Positions 21,501 through 33,163 of a stretch of 64,000 nucleotides of DNA are shown in pieces. Origin of the DNA: Ariolimax columbianus (taxonomy: Eukaryota > Mollusca > Gastropoda > Stylommatophora > Arionidae); contig JAVGWX010000005.1 in NCBI GenBank assembly GCA_036924085.1, positions 79,567,547 to 79,631,546 of the forward strand, read 5' to 3'. The translations under genes and the position numbers were made by a program. The notes beneath the pieces are model-generated. The model did no database searches. It was not told where the DNA came from and saw nothing but the letters and a program-made list of their open reading frames with translations. Position 1 is the stretch's first letter, and every line of letters starts with the position of its first letter.

Positions 21501-22935
21501 CAGCTCAATCACGAAATCAGTAACCTTGATTGAGCAAACGATTGCCGTCAACCCATCGAGCAAGGCGACAGAGGGAAACATTCCTCTCTGACTCAAAGTT
21601 CAATTAATATTTTGCCTAGACATGTAGTCCACAATTATTTCATTAGCTCAACGAGAAGGAAAGTGTGCCAATTGTTACCATTACCTCTTGTAACAGTACA
21701 TAAATATCGGCAGATCTTTGAAGATGTACACTGCCACACTTATGTTCATCAGTCAGACAGACAAAATGTGTACTGAAACGCTGAGTAGTTTAGGATAGGC
21801 AGAATAAAGTGAGAAGCAGCATCAGTATCTAGAGGTAGCGGGATACTGACCAAGATATATAATTATGGGACACTTAACGATGCTAACATACGTATTTTTG
21901 CATTAAACATATCGATAGCTAGGGCTAGGCAGGGGGCAGCAAGTCTCCAAGACAGTGTTAGAATTACGTGTATGCGAATGAGCTACAAATCGCATGGAAA
22001 AACGAGTGTAAAGAAGTAAATAAGTTTGTTTCGTATTTTTGTAACAAAATCAAGCTGTTTCTGTTGTGAAGAGTGTGTAAGTGTGTCACGGTTGTGTAGA
22101 GGTAAAGATAGAAAAGTGTATTTATAAAACAGCAGATGTAGAGGTAATCGAGGATTCATCAGAGAGCGTTTACCTCTATCACATTTCATATAGTTAACAG
22201 TGTCAGTGACCAGAACATTAATAGTGTTAGTAACAGAGATGTGGTTCAACAAAGAAGAGAATAAAACAGTCAAGTAGATATAGGTGTTAAGAGGAAGTGT
22301 AACGGTTGGCAGATTGTTGTGAAGTTTATTACATAAGATCAAAAATGGTGCTGTGGCGCAGGGTGAGCTAACAGAAGAATAGTCACGAGTAGAGTGCTAC
22401 ACGAGTTTCTGGGTAATACAATCAGAATGCTCGAGGTAAATGAAATCCAAAATCCATACGTGGTAAGTCATCCAGAAGAAGTAAAACAACCCTGGATTCA
22501 AATAACTGCAGCCACGCAGGTAGTCTGATGACAGTCAAATGTTAGGGATAGTTAAAACGAGTTGCTGAAATTGATCCAAAAGATGCAATCAAACTATCAA
22601 ATGAAGGGCTCTGTATCAGCAGGTATAAAAAGGGTGAACAAACCCTAACAAATAAAATAATCATCGCGTTAAGGTTACCATAGTCCAAAGACAAATAAAG
22701 TTCAGTTGCATCGTTCCTTTTAAGACAAAATGGGTGCCTTAACAGCTCAGCGCAGAAGAGGAAGTAACGAAAGAACTAACTAAGAATGAGTACAATAACG
22801 GATTACCAGTGGTCCATTCAGCAAATTCTAAGAACTATGGCTTAGGGCACGAGTTCAATGGAACAAAAATTGGTGTGAGGACGATCTTGAAACTTTCGCT
22901 AGTCTTAGCTAGCTTGTTTATGTGTGATGTGTCTA
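21501..22935. other. Unassigned DNA
   Basis: AT-rich. Small frames only, none with a recognised domain. Confidence 0.35.
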
Positions 22936-23062
22936 CTTTTCTTTACATACATATATGCGCGTGTGTGAGTGCGTGTGTTCATGGACATATGTACGTACAT
23001 ATGTATGTATGTGAGTGCATGTATATTTTGCATGCGTGTATGTATATATGGATACGTACGCT
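22936..23062. repeat. TG/TA-rich microsatellite
   Basis: GTGTGAGTGCGTGTG, then ATGTACGTACATATGTATGT and related alternating purine-pyrimidine sequence. Confidence 0.85.
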
Positions 23063-24205
23063 TGTCCTCCGTAGTTTCGTGGCCTAGGATTTATGTGATC
23101 GCTCTTGTTTTGTACATCGAGGCTTATCATTGCTGTTTGATTTCAAAATGTCGGCAGTAATCGTTCTGTTGTCCGACTTTAACCATAAAAGGTACAATAT
23201 TTAAAAAAAAAAGAAAAGGAATAGCAAACATTTATGTCAAGAAAATATGGTTCCTAACGTATTTATTATAATTAATACAATGTGTACATATTTTGAAAAA
23301 TGTGAAACATATTTTCTTTCAGGCTGAATGTTGTCATATTAGTTTTCCATTACCATTTGAAAGAAACTGCTTTCCATTGCGGTATAATTTTTAAGAAATC
23401 AGTTTCCGTTACTGTTAGAATGATTGAATGGACAGAGTTTGCAGAAAAACTGAGGATAACCAACAAAAGGAAAAGCGAAGCACAGAAGTGCACATTTCTT
23501 GGCCTGTCAGTGAAAGTACATTTAAATTCAGTTTGCATAAACTCAATAATGTAACTAATATGAGGACTTTTTATGAATAAATAATATAGTAGGACTTGAC
23601 AAACAAAAAGTATTCAGTTATAGTTAATGACTAAATGAAGCATATTTATTAAATATGAATAATATCCCAAACCCCTTTTTTTGTGTACCCATGGTTCTGA
23701 AATTGGTGTTTTATCGTTGTTGTTTTGTTTATTTCAGAATAAATTTCGTAGCAGCTACACAACAACAACACATAAAGAAATAATGAATAGAATATCAAGA
23801 TGATCAATACAATGGAATTTCTTTCGAATGGTAGCGGAAAACTACGAGGAACAGTAAACACATTTAGACAAAGATGACATTCAACTCAAAATCAATTAAA
23901 TTAAAATACTAAATAAGTTTGATTTATTAAATACTAACTAAAAAACAAAACAATTTTTGTTGTTTGAATAGATGAAGCGCAGCTGTTCCAATAGATCAAG
24001 GAGATGAGCCCAACTTTAACTGTAACAGAGACAATGGGGTAGCAAATGTAACTGTTGAATAAACAAATAGAAGAAAAATGTAAATGAATCGAATGGAAAG
24101 AGATAACAGAGAAAGGGAGGAAGGCCAACAAAGAGAAGAACGTAAAGATTGAAATTGACAATGAGGTACTTAGAGGTTTCATTATATTCTCGACGTGGAC
24201 AATTC
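23063..24205. other. Unassigned AT-rich DNA
   Basis: No recognised gene. A short A run lies at 23204-23216. Confidence 0.4.
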
Positions 24206-24208
24206 TCA

Positions 24209-24394
24209 AATGGCTTGGCTTGGCTTGGCTTCGTTCATTCTCAATCTCGCACTACCAAACACTGAAAGGGCTTAAGTAGCAGAATGTAGTCCAGAGAACG
24301 GAATGCGTTGTGTCGTAGTTTACAGCTTGACTGCGATATTTGCACCTTTCGGTCCAACACATCTGACTCCAGCAAGCATTTTTTGAGTACCAGG
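24209..24394 (-). mobile_element. SINE family A, 3' half
   Basis: A reverse copy with AAGCC-type tail (GGCTTGGCTTGGCTTGGCTT), 3' block and core as far as CCAGCAAGCATTTTTTGAGT. The head is missing; the copy stops where LINE sequence starts. Confidence 0.88.
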
Positions 24395-24675
24395 TTACTA
24401 AGGTGGAAAGCCTAAGCAAAGCAATAATGCAAGCAGCCACCTAAACCATCCCAAGAGGGGCAAGAAAAAACTACAAGCCATATTGGAATGATGAATTCCA
24501 GAAAGCGGGAGACGAAGTCTCAAATGCTAGGAACATGGCAGAGAGAGAGAACAATCTATGGAGGCAAATATCGCCTTCAAGGCTTTCACGACGAAATACA
24601 AAAGAACACTAAACGAAATAACAAGAGACAGCTGGAAAAACAAAACAGAAAGCCTCAATTTAGATAAAGAAGGAT
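24395..24675 (+). mobile_element. RNase H-type LINE linker fragment
   Basis: The plus strand gives LSKAIMQAAT, TIPRGARKNYKPYWNDEFQ, DEVSNARNMAE and RDSWKNKTESLNLDKEGS, with frame changes. This is the linker between endonuclease and reverse transcriptase in the RNase H-type LINE seen elsewhere in the window (compare QTNHRPYWNSELEQL in 60309-62234). It runs directly into GC-rich rDNA spacer. Confidence 0.7.
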
Positions 24676-25304
24676 CTGGGGTAGTTGTCTCGCCGCAGCG
24701 ACTCAATTTCAACCAGTGTTCGTAAAGCGATCTCAGTCCCGCCAGGCGGAGCGATAGCGCGGGCTTGCGGAAAACGCTCGCCTGCCTTTCCCCGTAGAGT
24801 GAATTGGGTGCGGTTTGCTGTAGCGGCTCCTCCACCGAGGTGCGCTGGTCTGGTCCGTATCAGGAAACGTGGTCCGTCTGTGGTGATTTATCTAAGTCTT
24901 ATAGCAGAGCTCGACAGTACGTCTCGCTGGTGGTCCGACTCTCGCAAAGAGCTTGTGACCGGCAAATGGAAAGCAGGAATCGTGCCTCGAGGCCCTGCCT
25001 TCTCCTACGGAGAAGGGCAGGCCGGCAGGCCAAATTGTCTCTAGTCCCAGTGAAATTCATCGCCGAGGTCGTTGGGATCCGTTCTGCACAGAGCGCTGCC
25101 ATCCCTCCTCGAGCGAGCCCGGTCGGTCGGTCGTCTGGTGCGTGTGGGAGGCCCCTGTCAGGCGGTCCTAGGTCGACGGAGTGAGGGACGGGTGGAACAA
25201 CCGTCCGTCCGTCCCGTCAGTCAGTCCCTGCGGCCGTCCCAGCGAGGCTTTTTACACACCCTTCCTCCGCCGACCGGTGTGTGCTGTACGTACGTCTCCG
25301 ACAG
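24676..25304 (+). other. GC-rich 5' external transcribed spacer-like DNA
   Basis: A sharp rise in GC content in an AT-rich neighbourhood, with runs such as CCGTCCGTCCGTCCCGTCAG, directly upstream of and in line with the 18S start. Position and composition fit the 5'ETS of an rDNA unit. ETS sequence is species-specific, so this is inferred from context. Open frames here are chance frames of GC-rich DNA. Confidence 0.65.
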
Positions 25305-26471
25305 ATATTAGGTTGATCCTGCCAGTAGTCATATGCTTGTCTCAAAGATTAAGCCATGCATGTCTAAGTTCACACTGTCTCACGGTGAAACCGCGAACGG
25401 CTCATTAAATCAGTCGAGGTTCCTTAGATGACACGATCCTACTTGGATAACTGTGGCAATTCTAGAGCTAATACATGCTTACCAAGCTCCGACCCTCGCG
25501 GAAAGAGCGCTTTTATTAGTTCAAAACCAATCGTTGTTTCCCCTCGCGGGGTTGCGGCGTCCCCACTGGTGACTTTGGATAACTTTGTGCTGATCGCATG
25601 GCCTCATGTGCCGGCGACGCATCTTTCAAATGTCTGCCCTATCAAATGTCGATGGTACGTGACATGCCTACCGTGTTTGTAACGGGTAACGGGGAATCAG
25701 GGTTCGATTCCGGAGAGGGAGCATGAGAAACGGCTACCACATCCAAGGAAGGCAGCAGGCGCGCAACTTACCCACTCCCGGCACGGGGAGGTAGTGACGA
25801 AAAATAACAATACGGGACTCTTTCGAGGCCCCGTAATTGGAATGAGTACACTTTAAACCCTTTAACGAGGATCTATTAGAGGGCAAGTCTGGTGCCAGCA
25901 GCCGCGGTAATTCCAGCTCCAATAGCGTATATTAAAGTTGTTGCAGTTAAAAAGCTCGTAGTTGGATCTCAGGCGCAGGCGGCGGTCCGGCTCGCGCCGG
26001 TGCACTGCCCGTTGTCTCCTGCCCTACCGTCCGCCGGCTCTCTCCCACGGGTGCTCTTCGCTGAGCGTCCTGGGTGGCCGGCGCGTTTACTTTGAAAAAA
26101 TTAGAGTGTTCAAAGCAGGCCTCGGCTGCCTGAATAATGGTGCATGGAATAATGGAATAGGACCTCGGTTCTATTTTGTTGGTTTTCGGAACTGGAGGTA
26201 ATGATTAACAGGGACAAACGGGGGCATTCGTATTTCGGCGTTAGAGGTGAAATTCTTGGATCGCCGCAAGACGAGCTACTGCGAAAGCATTTGTCAAGAA
26301 TGTTTTCATTAATCAAGAACGAAAGTCAGAGGCGCGAAGACGATCAGATACCGTCGTAGTTCTGACCATAAACGATGCCGACTAGCGATCCGCAGGAGTT
26401 GCTTCGATGACTCTGCGGGCAGCTTCCGGGAAACCAACGTGTTTGGGTTCCGGGGGAAGTATGGTTGCAAA

Positions 26472-26520
<49 letters not shown>

Positions 26521-26544
26521 GCGGCTTAATTTGACTCAACACGG
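25305..26544 (+). rRNA. 18S rRNA gene, 5' two thirds only
   Basis: It begins with GGTTGATCCTGCCAGTAGTC and runs collinearly through CATATGCTTGTCTCAAAGAT, the 530 loop GTGCCAGCAGCCGCGGTAA (25892-25910), GGTGAAATTCTTGGATCGCC, and AAAGGAATTGACGGAAGGGC to TTTGACTCAACACGG. It then breaks abruptly. Animal 18S is about 1.8 kb; about 1.24 kb is present, so the 3' third with the decoding site is missing. A paired change near 26390-26430 (CCGCAGG opposite CTCTGCGG, where CCGCCGG/CTCGGCGG is usual) preserves a helix, suggesting descent from a functional gene. The GAGGCGCGAAG segment departs from the usual GAGGTTCGAAG. It cannot make a functional 18S as it stands. Confidence 0.95.
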
Positions 26545-26671
26545 CCAACACTGAAATGACTGACATGCCGAGACCACTTTTCTGGGGTCTAATATGGAAC
26601 TGGTGCTGGATTTAGACCCTCAGAAATCTGGGGTTATGCCCTCTGTGGCTCGGTTGGTCTGCATCCAGTGT
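26545..26671 (+). pseudogene. 28S rRNA fragment a, fused to 18S
   Basis: Directly after the 18S break, GGTCTAATATGGAACTGGTG followed by CTGGATTTAGACCCTC resembles the 28S 3' domain (CTAATAGGGAACGTGAGCTG then GGTTTAGACC). It is diverged. The fusion removes the 18S 3' end, both ITS, 5.8S and most of 28S. Confidence 0.65.
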
Positions 26672-26740
26672 TTGATAAAGGAATTGACGGAAGAGCACTA
26701 TCAGGAGTGGAGCCTGAGGCTAAAATTGACTAAACACGCC
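26672..26740 (+). pseudogene. 18S rRNA fragment b, duplicated and degenerate
   Basis: TGATAAAGGAATTGACGGAAG, then CACTATCAGGAGTGGAGCCT and TTGACTAAACACGCC repeat the last about 65 bp of the 18S block with many substitutions. Confidence 0.85.
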
Positions 26741-26774
26741 AATAGTGTAGAATGACTGTCAAAAGAGAGCACCT

Positions 26775-26885
26775 TCGGGGGGTCTAATAGTGAACATGTG
26801 CTGGTATTAGACCCACGGAAGACAGGTCAGTCTCCAAACCCCTAAATGAAAGAGCGCCTGCTACGGTAATCTGGTCTTCACCCTG
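26775..26885 (+). pseudogene. 28S rRNA fragment c, degenerate
   Basis: GGTCTAATAGTGAACATGTG, CTGGTATTAGACCCACG, AAGACAGGTCAGTC and CTGCTACGGTAATC parallel fragment a and the 28S 3' domain. It follows fragment b just as fragment a follows the main 18S block, so an 18S/28S chimera has been tandemly duplicated. Confidence 0.7.
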
Positions 26886-26944
26886 TAGAAATCGCAGGCT
26901 CCAGAAACTGGGCCATTGACAAACTAAAAGCCCTCTATTGATAC

Positions 26945-27404
26945 GGTCTGGCTAATATTGAACGGGTGCTGGAAATAGACCCTCTGAAGACAGGTCAGCT
27001 TTACCCTACAAATGACTATGCTCTGCTACGGTAATCCTGCTAAGCCCGAGAGGAGCCGCATACATTTTGGTTCACGTACTAGGCGGATAAGCCAACGGTT
27101 CGAGGTGAGGGATTACGGCCGAACGCCTCTAAGCCAAAAATCCCGCCCAAAAGCAGCCCAGTACGAATGCAAAGGGAGGCTTCGACATGGTGGGGACCTC
27201 GGGGTCACGCTCCAGCCCCGCCCGGTCAAGCCGCAGAATGAGGTCTCTGTCGTCCGCTGATAAAAGCGGGCGGGAAGCTGCTCGATATTCACCCCATACG
27301 GCGATGAGGAATGAAATCATTTGTAGAAGACTTAGTTCTCGGTCGGGTGCCCTAAGCAGTAGATCAGCTACCTCACTGCGAACTGCTGAGACTCAATCCT
27401 TGAC
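26945..27404 (+). pseudogene. 28S rRNA 3'-terminal portion, copy d
   Basis: Collinear with the end of 28S: CTAATATTGAACGGGTGCTG, AGACAGGTCAGCTTTACCCT, GGTAATCCTGCTAAGCCCGA, GAGGAGCCGC (sarcin-ricin region, usually AGTACGAGAGGAACCGC), TTTTGGTTCACGTACT, GGATTACGGCCGAACGCCTC, and the terminal GACTTAGTTCTCGGTCGGGT ... CTGCTGAGACTCA near 27395. The sarcin-ricin loop is mutated (CCCGAGAGGAGC), so it is non-functional. Confidence 0.88.
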
Positions 27405-27439
27405 CATGTCCGCTCCCTAGGCAGACAACATCTCCGTGC

Positions 27440-27610
27440 AAGACTAGGCTTGTCACCTGGTCAAATGCACTATTTCGAGAGGAATCACAGGTCGCTGACA
27501 TTTGGTCCACGTGCTTGGCTGATAAGCTACCATCTGAAGGATTACGGCCGAACGTCTCTAAGCCAGAATCCCGCCCAAAATCTCAGCACCGCTGAGATGG
27601 GAAGCTACGA
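27440..27610 (+). pseudogene. 28S rRNA 3' fragment, copy e
   Basis: A second diverged copy: CGAGAGGAATCACAGG, CTGACATTTGGTCCACGTGC, TTGGCTGATAAGC, TACCATCTGAAGGATTACGG, CCGAACGTCTCTAAGCCAGA and ATCCCGCCCAAAA. It repeats the internal part of copy d downstream of the 28S end. Confidence 0.85.
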
Positions 27611-28090
27611 CATGGCTGGGGATTGTGTCCCGGCCCGATCGAGCCGCAGGAATGCACCTGGTAAAATGCACTCCTTCCTCGCTCTTTGCATCTGTCTGCT
27701 ATCAGTCATTCCAATGGACGCAGAAGAGATGCAGTCCAGCGGACACTGCACCTCCTGTCCTATGGTGGCAAGCTCCCGGGTGGCGGGGAATGCTAGGCGT
27801 ACCATCACTGCAGATGAGCCGAGAAAATAGAGCGAGCAAAAAGATACCTCACTCATATGCATATGCTACGTTTCTGGCAGGACGTGACGATCCTGGGAAA
27901 AAGTCACACTGGACTGCCTCTCTTCCGGAATAGTACAAACTAGTACATAGTCCATCATATCATTGCCAAACGCTATAGACACGAGTAGGGAAGACTCGAT
28001 AGTCCTGCAAGACAACTTCCCAAGAGAGACAACTCTGACCAAAAACAAGTGCTGCCTTGCAGTTAGGCTGGGGACAGCCAAAGGCTAAGG
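27611..28090. other. Unassigned DNA after the rDNA block
   Basis: Moderate GC content with no recognised rRNA or protein segment; it may be rDNA spacer or unrelated. Confidence 0.35.
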
Positions 28091-28094
28091 AGGG

Positions 28095-28200
28095 CAACCC
28101 TACAGAAACGCCTGTTGAAATCGGATGCACTGAGCCACTGGCTAACAAATTAAATCAGTGCAACGTAAATATCGCTGTAAACAGCGTACGATGATGAAGA
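28095..28200 (+). mobile_element. SINE core fragment with GAA-type tail
   Basis: GCCTGTTGAAATCGGATGCA, then AAATATCGCTGTAAACAGCG, then TACGATGATGAAGAAGAAAA. It has the SINE core and a tail resembling the 3' end of the RNase H-type LINE (CAGCGTACGA...GAAGAAG). Confidence 0.6.
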
Positions 28201-28377
28201 AGAAAAAGATAAAAAAGATAGGGTAACAGACGAAATGCTGATGGGGTTGGGCCAAACAGCAAAGAGGAAGTTACTATCAGTCCTGAACCAAAGCTGGAAA
28301 AGCGGAATTGTACCGCAGGCATAGAAAGACGCTGTACTTATACCAGTACCAAAGGAAGAAAAAGATAGAACAGATCT
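28201..28377 (+). mobile_element. RNase H-type LINE, 5' piece of an interrupted copy
   Basis: The plus-strand frame reads DRVTDEMLMGLGQTAKRKLL, SVLNQSWKSGIVPQ, then a stop, then KDAVLIPVPKEEKDRTDL. This is the start of a LINE reverse transcriptase. It stops mid-domain at the CR1/L2 insertion and resumes at 31133 with GYRPISLLSCVGKLMEH. Confidence 0.8.
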
Positions 28378-31132
28378 AAATGGAACTGTATGTAGAAGAA
28401 GAAAAACCAGATATAATAGGATTAACAGAATCATGGACATATGAGGAGATTGCGGATAGTGAACTTGAAATAGAGGGATATACAATGTTAAGGAAAGATA
28501 GGATAGTTGGAGACAAGACTAAGGGAGGTGGCGTTTTATTATACTGTTTAAATTCTTTTAATATAACGATCAAAGATTATTTATCACGTGGTAACAAAAA
28601 TGAAAGTGTATGGGGAGAAATAGAAAGTGGGGGTGATAAAACAGTAATTGGAGTGTGCTATAGATGTCCATCAAGTCAAAAAGAGGAAGATGAGGAGCTG
28701 ATTAGTAGCATAGAAAAGGCAAGTGAAGGGAAATTATTATTAATGGGAGATTTCAACTTTCCAGAAATAAAATGGGATATGGCAGATGCACTTGTAGAGT
28801 CAAAACCTTTTGTTAAATGCATAACTGACAATTTTTTAATTCAACATGTAGAAGCAGCCACCAGAGGCAAAAACATACTCGACCTAGTTTTTACTACGGA
28901 GGAAAAGATGATTGAAAACGTTACCATTGGGGAACTGTTTGGCTCAAGTGACCATCAAATCATCCGTTGGGATCTTATTGCAGGGAAAGAAGTAAACATA
29001 AACAAGCGAACATACGACTACTCTAAGGCAGATGTTAAGAGGATGAAAGAGGCAGCGAACTACATAATCTGGAAAGATATTGTCGTAGATGTTGAACAGG
29101 AGTGGGAGAGTTTTAAAACAGTTCTAGAAACGCTAAAAGAGGAATGTGTTCCATGTAGGGAGGTAAACCCCAAGCGTAAAAAGTGGATAACTAGATTTGT
29201 AGTGAAATGTAGAAGAGCAAAAAATAAAGCATGGAAAAAATATATAGAGGCAGGTAAATCAAAAGAAACATGCAAAATATTTGGACATGCAGAACATATC
29301 TCAGAAAGCGAATAAAACAGCAAAAATAGACTTCCAAAAAAAAACTTGCTCAGAGGATCAAGACTGACAGTAAAAGCTTCGTCTCTTATGTTAGAAATAA
29401 ACAAAGAACGAAAGACAAAGTAGGCCCTCTCATAGAGAGTACAGGGGAAATAATAAGTGAGAATAGGGAGGCAGCTAATCTGCTCAATCAGTACTTTGGT
29501 ACAGTCTACACAAAAGAGGACTGCTCCAAGATCCCAGAGCCTATAGTTATTTTTCAAAGACACATGGATACAGCGGGATTAAGATCAATCTGTATTACAG
29601 AGGAAATGGTTTTTAAAAAATTGGAGGGGTTGAAAGTGAATAAATGTCCAGGTCAAGATGGTATTCATCCGAAATTGCTGTATGAAATTAGAGACCAACT
29701 AGCAAAACCCATTGGCTATATTATGTTCTCAATCACTTACAAAAGGGATTGTTCCACGGGATTGGAAAGATGCAGGAGGGATCCCCTTATTTAATGAGCA
29801 TAGTCTGTAAATTGTTAGAGTCAATTATCAAAGAAAACATTGTAATGCATTTAGACAAATTTAATCTAATTAGAAATAGTCAGCATGGGTTTACTAGAGG
29901 GAGATCATGCTTAACAAATCTATTAGAATTCATGGAGGAGGTTACTAAAATCATAGATAAAGGGGAGCCAGTGGATGTTATTTATCTAGACTTTGCAAAG
30001 GCCTTTGATAGAGTACCTCATCAAAGATTATTTCGAAAGTTAAAATCACATGGAATAGGTGGGGAAGTTGCCAAATGGATTGAAATTTGGTTAACGGGAA
30101 GAAGGCAGAGGGTGGGCATAAATAAGGAGTACTCTGAGTGGTGTGAAGTGAAAAGTGGTGTGCCACAGGGCTCGGTTTTGGGACCAATTTTGTTCTTGAT
30201 ATATATAAATGATTTGGACATTGATATGGGCTCCATGATTGCAAAATTTGCTGATGACACAAAACTATGCAGTAGTGTCTCATCTAAAGCGGAAGTGGAT
30301 ATATTGATGTCGGATTTAGATAAAATTCGAGAATGGTCTGTAAGCTGGCAAATGGAGTTTAATGTAGATAAATGTACAGTCATCCACATGGGTAGATCCA
30401 ATAGGGAACATAATTACATAATGGGAGAAAGCAATATTAGAAAGATAGATAAGGAAAGGGACCTAGGGGTTATAATAGATCATACAGGAAAGGTGAGTGA
30501 GCAAGTTAAGGTAGCAGTGAAAAAGGCAAATGCAATGTAAAGTATGATAAAAAGAAATATTAAACATAGGCGCAAGGAAGTGATCGTCAAACTGTATAAA
30601 GCTTTAGTTAGACCTAGATTGGAGTCCTATGTACAGGTGTGGAGTCCTTATCATAGAGGGGATATAAACATGCTGGAAAAAATACAAAAAAGAGCGACAA
30701 AGATGATAGTGGGATTCCAGAATTACAATTATGAGGAACGACTCAGAAAAGCCGGCCAACAGTGTCTCGAAGAGATAAGAATTCGTGGTGACTTAATACA
30801 GGTTTATAAGATGATCAGAGGAATGGATAAATTAGACTATAACAAGTTTTTTAAAATACAGCCACCCACAATAACACGACGGCATAGCTACAAGCTGACT
30901 AAAGAGAGGTCCAGATTAGATATTAGGAAATATTTTTTTGGTCAGAGAGTGGTGTCTGCTTGCATTGCATTGCCAGGGGAGGTAGTGGAGGCAGGGACAG
31001 TTAATGCATTTAAGAATAAACTGGATGCGCATAGCTTTTAGAGCAAGGTGATGTAAATGTAACTGGTTGTTTACAGACTCTGCAGGGTCTTCTAAACCAG
31101 TATAAAAGTATAAAAACGTTAAGTTAAGTTAA
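28378..31132 (+). mobile_element. CR1/L2-type LINE ORF2, nested insertion
   Basis: A 5'-truncated but otherwise nearly complete ORF2. Endonuclease: EEKPDIIGLTESW, LLMGDFNFPEIKWD, LDLVFTTEE, GSSDHQIIRWDL (28382-29000). Linker: KKWITRFVVKCRRAKNKAWKK to about 29320. Reverse transcriptase: NKCPGQDGIHPKLL, NSQHGFTRGRSC, VIYLDFAKAFDRVPHQRL, GVPQGSVLGPILFLIYINDL, FADDTKL (30250) and NVDKCTVIHMG. C-terminal: KALVRPRLESYVQVWSPY, KRATKMIVGF. The catalytic FADD is intact. Frameshifts near 29315, 29755 and 30540 inactivate it. The 3' UTR ends in TTAAG repeats (31118-31132). Confidence 0.9.
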
Positions 31133-33157
31133 GGATACAGGCCTATCAGTCTCCTGAGCTGTGTAGGAAAACTGATGGAGCATATGATAAACACCAGACT
31201 GATGTGGCATCTGTAAGAAAAACACATACTAATTCCACAGCAAGCAGGCTTTAGACAGCACAGAACCACTGAGGACCAGATCACTCTCATAGCCCAGGAA
31301 ATAGAGGATGCTTACCAGGAGAAAAAACACACAGTAGCGGTTTGGGTGGATTTAGAAAAGGCATTTGACAAGGTGTGGAAAGAGGGACTTAAAGTCAAGC
31401 TACGAAGAAGTGAAGTCTGTGGGAAAATGTACAGATGGATCAGCCACTACCTCGAAAACAGAACAGCCAGAGTTTAAGTACAAGGGCAGATGAGCAAAAG
31501 GGTGACACTTGAGCAGGGAGTACCTTAAGGGGGAGTACTGTCACCCACACTGTTCCTGGTGTATATAAACAACATCACAGAGAATATACCAAGAAGAGTC
31601 CACATCTCCATGTTTGCAGACGATTTGGCTATGTGGACCTCTGAAAAAAATCTCACCCTGGCAAGCAATCGGATGCAGCATGCCCTAACATCGTTGGAGG
31701 AGTGGGTGAACTCATGGCTGGTCAAAATAAATGAGGAAAAAACATGTACGATATTCTCGCTTTCAAACAAATCCCAGAACACCAAAATAAGTCTTAACGG
31801 CAAATATCTGCGGCCAAACGACAACCCAAACTATATGGGAGTCACATTTGATCGGCGCATGACATGGCTAAGTCAGATCGAGAGAAACCGAATGAGAGCC
31901 AGACAAAGAATGGCAATCATGAGGAAACTTGCTGGCACAAGCTGGGGAGCAGACGAAAGTATACTAAAAAAACTGTACACTGGAAGAGTGCGACCAGTTC
32001 TCGAGTAGGGCATTGCGGCATGGACAACAACAGCAAAGGCGAACTTTGATAAAATTAGCAAACTTCAAAACCAAGAAGACTGACTGACCGTCCAATGCAT
32101 CAGAGACTTAATACATTTAGAAATGGGAAACTAAAGAGGAGAAACTTTGCAGAAATAGCCAAAGCAAAGATGAGCAAAGACCCTATGAACACATTAACAC
32201 CAATGCCCATCCCTACTGTACGCAAACCTACCTGGAAGCAGCATATCATTCCGGAAGTGGTAGAAAATATAACAGGTATTGGAAACAAGAACAGTCAGAT
32301 TGAAAAAGAAAGAAGAGACAAAACACTGAGGTACATAACGAAAAACTATCCAAGCATGGACTGGACCCATGCACACACCGACGGTTCTGTAACAAACATA
32401 ACACAGAACGGAGGGGCAGGGGTATTCCTGAGCCTATCAAGTGGTAGAAAAATAACACTGTCAGTAGCAACTGGAAAATACTAGCAATTTCAGAGGGGAG
32501 GCAGAGGCAAACGAAATTAAAGCCAGCTAATCCTGTTTACAGATGCCCTGGCGGTAGTCACAGCACTAAAAAGCCAGAAAAATACTGAACTTAATGATTT
32601 AAGAGCAGTACTCTGTCAACTATGCCAGCAGTCCGCACCAAAAAGAGTAGTGGTACAGTGGGTTCCATCCTACTGTAACATCTAAGGCAACGAGGAGGCA
32701 GACAGACTGGCAAAAGAAGGTGCAAGACTACCACAACCAGATTCTAGTGTGACCTACGAAGAGTCCAAACGGCTTATTAGAGCTAGATACATGGCCAAAT
32801 GGGAAACAGAACATACTGGCTACACAAAAAATGATGCCTACTAACAGTTGAACAGAAGAGAGCAGATCGTGGTCTTCAGACTCCGCACAGGCCACAACAG
32901 ACTGAGGTACCACCTTTTCAATAAACTAAAGATAGGTGGCACTGACGAATGCACTTGTGGTATCGGGAAAATGACCTCTGAACATCTGCTGCAAAACTGC
33001 CCAACATAAGAGGACCAGAGAAAGCACATGTGGCCATCACCAGTGGCAACACTAGACAAGCTCTATGGTAGTGTGGACAGCCTCAGGATAACCGCTGCTT
33101 TTTTTCGAAAAAATAAAGGTTGACGTTTGACAGCGTACGAGGAAGAAGAAGAAGAAG
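31133..33157 (+). mobile_element. RNase H-type LINE, 3' piece of an interrupted copy
   Basis: It continues the reverse transcriptase (YRPISLLSC, GVP-stop-GGVLSPTLFLVYINNI, FADDLAMWTSEKN at about 31612-31650, GVTFDRRMTW), then an RNase H domain (AHTDGSVTNITQNGGAGVF at about 32365-32430, a second acidic block near 32530, NEEADRLAKEGA near 32690-32730), then the Cys/His-containing C-terminus (RTGHNRLRYHLFNK, ECTCGIGKMTSEHLL). The tail is GACAGCGTACGAGGAAGAAG plus GAA repeats. Several in-frame stops make it non-functional. RNase H plus an apurinic-type endonuclease places it near the I/Jockey group; the exact clade is uncertain. Confidence 0.85.
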
Positions 33158-33163
33158 AGTACA

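Noticed and set aside
22370..22870. LTR-retrotransposon or env-like gene suggested by adenine-rich short frames
   Set aside because: No RT, integrase, protease or LTR could be identified; evidence too thin to report.
24685..26316. Several small open frames in GC-rich DNA and in 18S
   Set aside because: They overlap rRNA or its spacer; composition alone explains the lack of stops.
25305..27404. Functional rDNA unit
   Set aside because: 18S lacks its 3' third, no 5.8S or ITS is present, and 28S is represented only by its mutated 3' end.
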